Source of the DNA: CALBLZ01 sp041917855
GTDB lineage: Bacteria; Patescibacteriota; UBA1384; CAILIB01
DNA: 5,789 nucleotides
Assembly (NCBI GenBank): GCA_041917855.1
Contig: JAYRWT010000066.1
Span: 1 to 5,789 of the forward strand
Direction: 5' to 3'
How positions within the stretch are numbered: the stretch's first letter is position 1; each line of letters starts with the position of its first letter. Positions 1 to 4,564 of this stretch are shown piece after piece. The notes under the pieces were generated by a model. The model was not told where the DNA came from and did no database searches. It was given only the letters and a program-made list of their open reading frames with translations. The position numbers were made by a program, and so were the translations under genes.

Positions 1-2
1 AG

Positions 3-206
3 ACAGTAATTGCAGAGATTGAAGCCAGCGAGATCTGGCCAGACCCAATTGTTACCGAGGTAACAGCGCTCAGCGAGTTTTACCCGGCTGAAGACTACCA
101 CCAGCGCTTTTACGCCCGCAACCAGGGAAACATGTACTGCCAAGTAGTGATCAACCCAAAAGTTGCTAAGCTGCGCGCTAGCTTCGCTGACAAGCTACGT
201 GAGTAA
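3..206 (+). CDS. msrA: Peptide-methionine (S)-S-oxide reductase MsrA, C-terminal part (5' end outside window)
   Basis: The 67 visible residues are the C-terminal part of MsrA, which reduces methionine-S-sulfoxide in proteins back to methionine, normally in the cytoplasm with thioredoxin as reductant. Visible family marks are the F-Y-P-A-E-D-Y-H-Q block, then R-N-Q-G-N-M-Y-C, then V-I-N-P-K-V-x-K-L-R and the closing R-x-x-F-x-x-K-L. The Y-H-Q and N-x-x-Y-C blocks are typical of the PMSR family; the Cys of N-M-Y-C lies where many MsrA proteins carry a resolving cysteine. The catalytic GCFW motif would be upstream and cannot be seen. The gene ends in TAA, with only 30 nt before the stop of the convergent DUF1801 gene and no clear terminator hairpin between them. 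The family call is secure; the length and start are unknown. Confidence 0.93.
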   Translation, partial: TVIAEIEASEIWPDPIVTEVTALSEFYPAEDYHQRFYARNQGNMYCQVVINPKVAKLRASFADKLRE

Positions 207-236
207 GTTGTGCTGTAGGTAGGGCGGCGTTGCGGT

Positions 237-665
237 CTAGGCGATAACTTCACCCATGGTGTGCTTGAGCGAAACCTGCAGGACCTTTTTGAGGGCAGGT
301 AGGCTAATATCGCTAAGGCGTTTTACGTAGATACAGGCCTTGCCTGCGCTGTGCTTACCAAGCTTTTCCAGTAATGGAGCAACCTCTGAGCGATCAAGAT
401 AGCAGGCGGCGTAGATAGTCAGATTTGTTTTACGAGGCGAAAAACCTATGCGCGGCCACTCTCCTGTGCGACCGCTTGCGTACTTATAGGTGTAGGTATC
501 AAAGCCAATAATGCTCGTGCCCCACATGATTGGGTTGGCCTTAGTTAGCTCGTGCATGAGCTTGCAGAGTGCTTGGCAATCGGCACGTACCTGCGGGTCG
601 GGAATTGCCGCTATGTACTCTTCTACAGAAGCAGTAGTGGGTAGGGTTTTTGCTGTGTTAGACAT
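237..665 (-). CDS. DUF1801 domain protein (YdhG-like)
   Basis: This 142-residue protein matches the DUF1801 family (PF08818), whose biochemical role is not established; the fold is related to the YdhG/YjbR/frataxin-like group. It has the characteristic order: an N-terminal helix S-V-E-E-Y-I-A-A-I (13-21), a second helix ending in H-E-L-T, then M-W-G-T-S-I-I-G-F (47-55), Y-x-Y-x-Y-A-S-G-R-T-G (57-68), G-F-S-P-R-K (74-79), a strand N-L-T-I-Y, then L-G-K-H-x-x-G-K-A-C-I-Y (102-113) and R-L-S-D-I-S-L. No signal peptide or membrane segment is present, so it should be cytoplasmic. It looks full length. The start is ATG at 663-665 with no SD, but a TAAAGT hexamer lies 6 nt before it. It is convergent with msrA and divergent from the small gene at 816, so it is probably monocistronic. 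The stop is TAG. Confidence 0.92.
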   Translation of the reverse strand: MSNTAKTLPTTASVEEYIAAIPDPQVRADCQALCKLMHELTKANPIMWGTSIIGFDTYTYKYASGRTGEWPRIGFSPRKTNLTIYAACYLDRSEVAPLLEKLGKHSAGKACIYVKRLSDISLPALKKVLQVSLKHTMGEVIA

Positions 666-671
666 GTATAT

Positions 672-677
672 ACTTTA
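672..677 (-). promoter_or_regulatory. Putative -10 element (TAAAGT) for a leaderless DUF1801 transcript
   Basis: Read on the minus strand, TAAAGT ends exactly 6 nt before the ATG at 665 (spacer ATATAC). A start site 6-7 nt after a -10 box would fall on the start codon. No SD lies upstream. The -35 is poor: TTGTAG at 19 nt is the best candidate. The same hexamer spacing recurs at the two other minus-strand genes, which is the main support. Confidence 0.45.
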
Positions 678-774
678 GCCCTTTTAGGCAAAAATGCTAC
701 AAATTCTGGTGTTATTCAGCGTGCAGCTGCGTTTGAGTGAAGCCTAAAAAATCGTAAGAATTGTGCTTATAGGA

Positions 775-803
775 TTGACAAATTGCTGTTTTTGTGGTAT
801 AGT
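775..803 (+). promoter_or_regulatory. Near-consensus sigma70-type promoter of the small orphan gene
   Basis: A perfect -35 box TTGACA (775-780) is followed by exactly 17 nt and a -10 box TATAGT (798-803, five of six consensus bases). This is the best promoter in the window. Transcription should start near 810-812, only a few nucleotides before the ATG at 816. The longer reading frame that would begin at 783 starts inside this promoter, which rules it out as the natural start. The unit runs to the terminator ending near 1194. Confidence 0.85.
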
Positions 804-815
804 GCCTGCCAATAC

Positions 816-1130
816 ATGAAAGCGGTGTTTAGCCTTTACATTTCTACCCTCTGTGCCTCCTGGTTCAACTACGTACTTTTACCGCAAGGTGAGCGCGCAA
901 ATCAGGTGGTCGCTGACCAGCTGCCGCTGGCAGCACAAAAGAAGAGCGAGAAGCTCGTAATCAGCGCCCAGTGCGCCAAGATGGTTCGCTCCGCGATCCG
1001 TCAAGGTTACAGGGCGGGGGTTACCAAGAAAGGCGCCCTGTTCCTGTACAAGGCTGGTTCGCGGTTCTACATTGCTCTGGTATACAGAGACGGCGTAGTT
1101 AAAAACGCAACCCTCAAGGTATTTGCCTAG
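816..1130 (+). CDS. Small basic hypothetical protein, strongly transcribed
   Basis: I do not recognise this 104-residue protein (start at 816). Two parts can be seen. The first ~25 residues are hydrophobic and aromatic, from M-K-A-V-F-S-L-Y to F-N-Y-V-L-L-P. From about residue 40 on it is basic and compact, with K-K-S-E-K-L-V-I, a helix-like block around C-A-K-M-V-R-S-A-I-R-Q, then G-A-L-F-L-Y-K-A-G-S-R-F-Y-I-A-L-V-Y-R-D-G, which reads as alternating beta strands. The codons of this second part are rich in C- or G-ending forms (AAG, CTC, ATC, GCC, CTG), as in well-expressed genes. The start is uncertain. ATG 816 would leave a leader of about five bases and no SD. GTG at 906 has AAGGTGAG 12 nt upstream and would give about 74 residues, losing the hydrophobic part and leaving a ~95-nt untranslated leader. 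Its own promoter and terminator argue for a real gene; a structured RNA is the less likely alternative. The stop is TAG. Confidence 0.6.
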   Translation: MKAVFSLYISTLCASWFNYVLLPQGERANQVVADQLPLAAQKKSEKLVISAQCAKMVRSAIRQGYRAGVTKKGALFLYKAGSRFYIALVYRDGVVKNATLKVFA

Positions 1131-1152
1131 TGATGTAATGACTTCCTCCAAT

Positions 1153-1194
1153 AAGCCGCTGGTCCACAAATGTGGGCTGGCGGTTTTGTTTTGT
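1153..1194 (+). terminator. Intrinsic terminator of the small orphan gene
   Basis: The arms 1153-1168 and 1171-1186 pair along their length, with four G-U wobbles, giving a long GC-rich stem capped by AAAT once the innermost pairs open. The stem runs into a T-rich tail, TTTTGTTTTGT (1184-1194). It sits 22 nt after the TAG stop at 1130. On the minus strand the U-run is poor, so it mainly serves the plus-strand gene rather than the convergent DoxX gene. Confidence 0.88.
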
Positions 1195-1228
1195 CATACA
1201 CCTCAAATCTGACTGCGCGAGGAGTAGG

Positions 1229-1669
1229 CTACTTTCGCCGCAGCGTACTCACACCGGCTGCAACCAGTAAAATATTCTTTACAATGTACTGTCCTTCCAG
1301 TGTCAGGCCAAAGGGGGCATGCGCAAAGGTCTCGGCAGGAAAAAAGACCAGGGGGGTAAAGGTGCCGAACATTTGAGGGAGCATTAGGTACACGGCAAAA
1401 CGAGCAGTTCGGGGGAAGAAGTAGCAGATACCAATAGCTGTCTCCCAAATTGCTAAGCCTATGCGGATGCCTGTATCTGAGAACAGGTGGAAGGTAAGAA
1501 TTTGGATGGTTTTGGTGGCAAGCTCTTCGGCCGGGCTAATTCCAGGAAAAAGCTTTACCGCCCCAAACCAGAGAAAGATGATGCCAAGGGCAACTCGAAT
1601 GAGGGTGGTACCGTGCTTTTCAGCAACAGATGTAATCCAGTTGTCCAGAGCATTCAACATGTTGTGCAT
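1229..1669 (-). CDS. DoxX-family integral membrane protein
   Basis: This 146-residue protein has four hydrophobic segments, the usual DoxX-like architecture (PF07681 and relatives such as DUF417): about 23-41 (L-I-R-V-A-L-G-I-I-F-L-W-F-G-A), 65-84 (I-R-I-G-L-A-I-W-E-T-A-I-G), 88-110 and 124-142. Family marks are R-V-A-L-G-I-I-F-L-W-F-G-A-x-K-L-F-P-G in helix 1, the acidic W-E in helix 2, the P-Q-M-x-G-T-x-T-P-L segment in helix 3, and L-E-G-Q-Y-I-x-K-N leading into helix 4. DoxX proteins act in the cytoplasmic membrane. Some belong to thiosulfate:quinone oxidoreductase or oxidative-stress complexes, but the exact role here cannot be read from sequence. The start is ATG at 1667-1669, with no SD and TAGACT 6 nt upstream. 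An in-frame second ATG at codon 4 is a possible alternative. The gene is divergent from the efflux gene and convergent with the small orphan gene. The stop is TAG. Confidence 0.85.
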   Translation of the reverse strand: MHNMLNALDNWITSVAEKHGTTLIRVALGIIFLWFGAVKLFPGISPAEELATKTIQILTFHLFSDTGIRIGLAIWETAIGICYFFPRTARFAVYLMLPQMFGTFTPLVFFPAETFAHAPFGLTLEGQYIVKNILLVAAGVSTLRRK

Positions 1670-1675
1670 AGTTGT

Positions 1676-1681
1676 AGTCTA
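1676..1681 (-). promoter_or_regulatory. Putative -10 element (TAGACT) for a leaderless DoxX-family transcript
   Basis: On the minus strand TAGACT ends 6 nt before the ATG at 1669 (spacer ACAACT), which would place the transcription start at the start codon. No SD is visible and the -35 is weak (TTCCAC at 17 nt). It has the same position and TANNNT form as at 672-677 and 4374-4379. Confidence 0.42.
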
Positions 1682-1761
1682 GCCAGTTTTTAGGGAGGGT
1701 GGAAGTTAGTCAAACAAGAACACAGGGCCTGGCAAGTGACGGATATGCCATAAAAATGATC

Positions 1762-1790
1762 TTGTATATCTATGCTTCATCTGATACTTT
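1762..1790 (+). promoter_or_regulatory. Weak candidate promoter for the efflux gene
   Basis: TTGTAT (1762-1767) and TACTTT (1785-1790) are separated by exactly 17 nt and lie about 60 nt before the GTG start. Each box matches consensus at only three positions. This is the best pair I found in the 182-nt divergent gap between the DoxX and efflux genes, but the call is tentative. Confidence 0.25.
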
Positions 1791-1837
1791 GATCTCCCAT
1801 CGTAAATCTGGCATTGGCTGGTGATGGGGGTCAAATC

Positions 1838-1844
1838 GAGGAGA
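1838..1844 (+). promoter_or_regulatory. Ribosome binding site fixing the GTG start at 1852
   Basis: GAGGAGA ends 7 nt before GTG 1852, near-ideal SD spacing. It fixes the efflux gene's start at this GTG. It also contrasts with the SD-less minus-strand genes. Confidence 0.8.
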
Positions 1845-1851
1845 CCTCAAC

Positions 1852-3045
1852 GTGGATAGTACTAGCATTGAAAAGCGTTCGGGGTCACGAATCCCTGAGT
1901 TTACCGGTGTACTGCTGTTTGGTACACTTGCGCCGCTGTTCTTCAGCGTTGCATTCGTCGTTAACAAAGTGCTCGGAGCACAGGGGGCTCACTGGTATTG
2001 GAACGCGTCGCTGCGTTACTTTCTGGTGATTCCCATGCTCATGCTCTGGGTGTTTCACAAGTTTGGTTGGAGGGCTGTTACCCAGCATCGCAGTGGCAAT
2101 TTCAGAGTAGGGCACGCGCCTCCTACTTCTGCAAATTTGCGCGTTGCCTATTTTAGGGCGGGTTGGGGATCACTGGTAACAGTTAAGAATCTCTATCTAC
2201 AACGTTGGTGGGATTGGACGATAGCCGGACTTACTGGTTGCGTCGGATTTTACCTGCCAATCACTTTTGTTCAAGCGCAACCAGGTGTTCCGGCCTGGGT
2301 GGTAGCGAGTACTTTTGTACTTACTATCCCCATGGGTAGGGTCATACACCGCCTTTTTGGCAAAACTGTTCCAAGGGAAGTAAGGGCTAGTAGTGTCTGG
2401 GTAGTAGTTGCCGGCGTGGTAATTATTAACCTGGAAAAACACGGCTCTTTGAGCATGGAGACGGTAGTTTCAAATTTGCTACGGTATATGGCTCCGGCCT
2501 TCCTACCCGTAATCTTGGCGGCACTCAGCTTTGCCTACTCGCATGAAGTAGTCGCAAGTCTGCTGCACGGGAGCAGTAAGAGTAAGGCTGGACGAAAGAT
2601 TCAGCCAATTGACCATCCTCACATGCGTGACGAAACCGTCCGCGTGCTTCTGATGGATCTGGCAAGCGTACCAATCTGGCTAGCGCTGATTCCGATAATC
2701 AAAGGAGTCTCGCTAGTTGGGCCTTCGGTAGTACCAGTAGGTCTACCGAGCGTGCCCCAGATTGGCGGACTACTCCTGGTCGCCTTCTTCTCAGCATTCA
2801 TTGGCCGGACGTTCTTTACCCGAGCTCGTCAGGTGAGTGCAGACCCAACCTTTAGCTCGGTAGCAGAAGTGTTACTTGGTCTGGAGATTATTTATGTGCT
2901 TGGGTTTGAACACCTAGTACTTGGTGAGAAACTGCCAGGGAACGTGGGGGTGCTTGGGATCGTTCTAGTCTGTTATGGTCTTACGTCCTACATCTGGTCG
3001 CAGCGACGCTACCAAAAAAAGAAATCTGATTCGCTCCTGCTATAA
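1852..3045 (+). CDS. Multidrug resistance efflux transporter family protein (EmrE/DMT superfamily)
   Basis: This 397-residue polytopic membrane protein resembles the 'putative multidrug resistance efflux transporter' family (PF13536), a ten-helix branch of the drug/metabolite transporter superfamily. Hydrophobic segments lie at about 17-41, 52-69, 121-141, 146-166, 179-194, 213-236, 264-284, 303-322, 335-353 and 364-383. Family marks are F-F-S-x-x-F-V-V-N-K-V at the end of helix 1, W-Y-W-N-A-S-L-R-Y (48-56), G-F-Y-L-P-I-T-F (132-139), P-A-W-V-V-A-S-T (148-155), and S-S-V-A-E-V-L-L-G-L-E-I (335-346) before the last helices. The substrate is unknown; export of small hydrophobic or cationic compounds is the family assumption. 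At 397 residues it is longer than the ~300-330 usual for relatives. The excess lies in a loop at about 75-118 and a basic loop at about 240-262. The C-terminus is Lys-rich and should be cytoplasmic. The GTG start is supported by an SD at 1838-1844; the stop is TAA. Confidence 0.82.
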   Translation: MDSTSIEKRSGSRIPEFTGVLLFGTLAPLFFSVAFVVNKVLGAQGAHWYWNASLRYFLVIPMLMLWVFHKFGWRAVTQHRSGNFRVGHAPPTSANLRVAYFRAGWGSLVTVKNLYLQRWWDWTIAGLTGCVGFYLPITFVQAQPGVPAWVVASTFVLTIPMGRVIHRLFGKTVPREVRASSVWVVVAGVVIINLEKHGSLSMETVVSNLLRYMAPAFLPVILAALSFAYSHEVVASLLHGSSKSKAGRKIQPIDHPHMRDETVRVLLMDLASVPIWLALIPIIKGVSLVGPSVVPVGLPSVPQIGGLLLVAFFSAFIGRTFFTRARQVSADPTFSSVAEVLLGLEIIYVLGFEHLVLGEKLPGNVGVLGIVLVCYGLTSYIWSQRRYQKKKSDSLLL

Positions 3046-3062
3046 GGGCGATATACACAGAA

Positions 3063-3088
3063 CGCCTCCTGTCAAATGACAGGAGGCG
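3063..3088. terminator. Perfect hairpin between convergent genes, possible bidirectional terminator
   Basis: An 11-bp perfect GC-rich stem (CGCCTCCTGTC at 3063-3073, complement at 3078-3088) has an AAAT loop. It lies 17 nt after the efflux stop and 25 nt after the stop of the convergent minus-strand gene, so it could serve both. The trailing U-run is imperfect on either side: ATTTTGT after a 5-nt gap on the plus strand, TTCTGTGTAT on the minus strand. It may therefore terminate only partly, or act mainly as a 3'-end-protecting stem. Confidence 0.65.
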
Positions 3089-3113
3089 ACTGATTTTGTG
3101 GCCGTAATTGTGG

Positions 3114-4367
3114 CTACATTTTTGCTTTGTCCGAGAACGGCGTGATTGCCATTGATCGGTCGGGCAGCTTAATCGAGGTGATTTCCTCGGCATCGAGCGT
3201 GTGTGGGTTAACACGCAGCTCAATGATGCGGTAGGCATCTTCTTCTTCGCCCAAGGTGAGACCCTTAGCCTTCAGGGATTCCTGGAATCCCGGATCATTA
3301 AGGAGTGCACGAACTTCGCTAGAGAAATAGGCAACCTTACGATCTACGTATCCGCGGGAGTAGGCGTGCGAGTCGGGGTGCTCATTAAGGGTTACGCAGA
3401 CGACTAAGAAACGGCCGTCCTCACCCTGCTCTTTGAAGCGCTTGAGGTTGCCTGCCATCACAGTCAGTGCAGTGCGTAGTTCAGCAGTCCAAGGACCAGC
3501 TTCAAGCGCACTGTTTCTCTGAAAACTGATACCAGAGCGGCCATAAACTACCAGGTGGCCTCCGTGCTGAATACTCTCACGGGAGATATCGTCTTTAGCA
3601 CCGCCGCGCTCTTGAGCAATCTGCTCCTGCACGTAGATGTTTTCTGAGATAATCTCAGCGATGACGTTCAGGCGTTCGTCGTTAGTGTCGTCAAGAGCAA
3701 GGCTCGGGAAGAAGGGTCGGACTGCTTCGCGGATTTCAACCACAGATTTTCCAGCCAGATCACTTACTCGCATTGCCTGCTCAGGGCTTTCACCATGCAG
3801 AAAGATGCCTAGTGTATTTGTCTCCAATCCGATGGCCACAGCGTATGCTGTTTTCTTGGTTGGGTACATTTCGACATTTATCATGTCGCGTTCGTGTAGA
3901 GTGCCCAGGACGGCTGCATTGGTATCACCGCCGTATGCTGCACAAGCCAAGTGGTGAGAACCATCTGGATCAGCGTTGCAGTAGTGGTAAGAAGTAAAGA
4001 CCAGCGTCTTTCCTCCTGAGGTGATGTTTGCCTCGTAGAGTGCCTCCTGAAACTTTACACCTGCCCACTTCTCGCCAAACTGGAATTCAGCAGCATGGCG
4101 GAGAATGCTAGCAAAGCTAGGCGGGAGTGCGTTGAAAGCGCCAGGGATATCGGCGCGTTCGTCGATACATCCCATAGCAATCACTTCCACATTGCCAAAA
4201 CGTTCACAATCAACCTTAGTGGCAGTGTTCATCGTTCGGGCAAAATCGCGCTGGTACCTGTAGAGGTCAAGGACATACTGCTCGATCTGGTCAAGCGTTG
4301 GGTTTGACGGAATAGCTGGCATGCCTTGCAAGTAGGCTGGACGATGTTTTCGTAGGAACGTGAGCAT
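3114..4367 (-). CDS. Divergent beta-class carbonic-anhydrase-like zinc protein (CsoSCA-like?)
   Basis: This 417-residue protein has no signal peptide or membrane segment and should be cytoplasmic. It carries the two metal-site motifs of beta-class carbonic anhydrases in the right order. A strand V-E-V-I-A-M-G leads into C67-I-D69-E-R71, the C-x-D-x-R motif (zinc Cys plus Asp-Arg dyad). A second strand, K-T-L-V-F-T-S-Y-H, is followed by S-H-H139-L-A-C142, an H-x-x-C pair able to supply the other two ligands; H128 and H138 are alternative histidines. G-G-D-T-N-A-A follows, reminiscent of the carboxysomal CsoSCA subclass. Canonical beta enzymes are about 200 residues. This one has an N-terminal helical segment (~25-50) and a long C-terminal part (~265-417), where a strand leading to C324 (F-L-V-V-C-V-T) may be a degenerate second copy, a layout known for CsoSCA. 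If active it would interconvert CO2 and bicarbonate. No carboxysome genes are nearby. Start is ATG 4365-4367 without SD; stop TAG. The gene is surely real; the family call is moderate. Confidence 0.55.
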   Translation of the reverse strand: MLTFLRKHRPAYLQGMPAIPSNPTLDQIEQYVLDLYRYQRDFARTMNTATKVDCERFGNVEVIAMGCIDERADIPGAFNALPPSFASILRHAAEFQFGEKWAGVKFQEALYEANITSGGKTLVFTSYHYCNADPDGSHHLACAAYGGDTNAAVLGTLHERDMINVEMYPTKKTAYAVAIGLETNTLGIFLHGESPEQAMRVSDLAGKSVVEIREAVRPFFPSLALDDTNDERLNVIAEIISENIYVQEQIAQERGGAKDDISRESIQHGGHLVVYGRSGISFQRNSALEAGPWTAELRTALTVMAGNLKRFKEQGEDGRFLVVCVTLNEHPDSHAYSRGYVDRKVAYFSSEVRALLNDPGFQESLKAKGLTLGEEEDAYRIIELRVNPHTLDAEEITSIKLPDRSMAITPFSDKAKM

Positions 4368-4373
4368 GGTGTG

Positions 4374-4379
4374 ATCTTA
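4374..4379 (-). promoter_or_regulatory. Putative -10 element (TAAGAT) for a leaderless transcript of the carbonic-anhydrase-like gene
   Basis: On the minus strand TAAGAT ends 6 nt before the ATG at 4367 (spacer CACACC). TTGAGG at 19 nt upstream is a possible -35 and would lie inside the hairpin. The nearest purine run, GGAGA, is too far upstream to be a normal SD. Confidence 0.42.
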
Positions 4380-4387
4380 CTGTCTCC

Positions 4388-4424
4388 AAAAAATTGTCCC
4401 TCAATCGACCTGAGGCGACAATTT
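4388..4424 (-). terminator. Terminator-like hairpin with U6 just upstream of the carbonic-anhydrase-like gene
   Basis: The arms 4391-4403 and 4411-4424 pair over 13 bp with a single bulged base at 4416 and a 7-nt loop. On the minus strand the stem runs directly into TTTTTT (complement of 4388-4393), the form of an intrinsic terminator. It ends about 20 nt before the ATG of the downstream gene. No minus-strand gene lies upstream within the window, since the neighbour at 4565 is divergent. It is therefore either a leader attenuator or a barrier to antisense read-through. On the plus strand its U-run is weak. Confidence 0.6.
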
Positions 4425-4427
4425 CTA

Positions 4428-4456
4428 GCATTACTCCGAAGCTAAGCGGCAGTCAA
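4428..4456 (-). promoter_or_regulatory. Weak candidate promoter upstream of the hairpin
   Basis: On the minus strand TTGACT (complement of 4451-4456, five of six matches) is followed after 17 nt by TAATGC (4428-4433, a poor -10). Transcription from here would start about at the base of the hairpin, making the hairpin the very 5' end of the mRNA. It competes with the leaderless model based on TAAGAT. Confidence 0.25.
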
Positions 4457-4513
4457 GAGCTGTTTTTATTTTTAGATTATTCATGGCGCTCTAGGTGTTG
4501 CGTAAGAGAATAC

Positions 4514-4519
4514 TATACT
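4514..4519 (+). promoter_or_regulatory. Possible -10 box (TATACT) for the single-pass membrane protein gene
   Basis: TATACT matches the -10 consensus at five of six positions and lies 45 nt before the ATG. An alternative extended -10, TGCTATCAT, lies at 4533-4541. Neither has a recognisable -35 at 16-18 nt. An AT-rich stretch (4461-4481) upstream could help as an UP-like element. Confidence 0.3.
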
Positions 4520-4555
4520 GTGGTTCGCCTCGTGCTATCATGTAGCTAATGAAAC

Positions 4556-4561
4556 AGGAGG
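4556..4561 (+). promoter_or_regulatory. Ribosome binding site AGGAGG before ATG 4565
   Basis: A full AGGAGG (followed by GG) lies close to the start codon, with only 3 nt between the hexamer and the ATG at 4565. The spacing is short, but no other start fits better. A nine-codon frame (ATG at 4549, TGA ending at 4575) overlaps this site in another frame and is probably chance. Confidence 0.7.
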
Positions 4562-4564
4562 GGA

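Noticed and set aside
723..730. Palindrome GCAGCTGC between the divergent genes
   Set aside because: A single 8-bp palindrome without extension or a second copy nearby is not enough to call an operator.
682..749. 8-bp inverted repeat TTTTAGGC / GCCTAAAA with 52 nt between arms in the divergent region
   Set aside because: The arms are short, AT-rich and far apart, and they do not frame either promoter symmetrically; chance is an adequate explanation.
783..815. Upstream extension of the small gene to an ATG at 783
   Set aside because: This start lies between the -35 and -10 boxes of a near-consensus promoter, so it would not be on the transcript.
879..1169. Minus-strand reading frame of 96 codons opposite the small gene
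   Set aside because: It reads back through the terminator stem, has no recognisable family motif, and mirrors the codon pattern of the plus-strand frame; it is a shadow.
3637..3957. Plus-strand reading frame of 106 codons inside the carbonic-anhydrase-like gene
   Set aside because: It is fully antisense to a 417-codon gene with clear motifs and has no SD or family resemblance.
3114..4367. Possible part of a carboxysome or carbon-fixation operon
   Set aside because: No shell protein, RuBisCO or bicarbonate transporter gene is in the window, and the neighbours are convergent and divergent.
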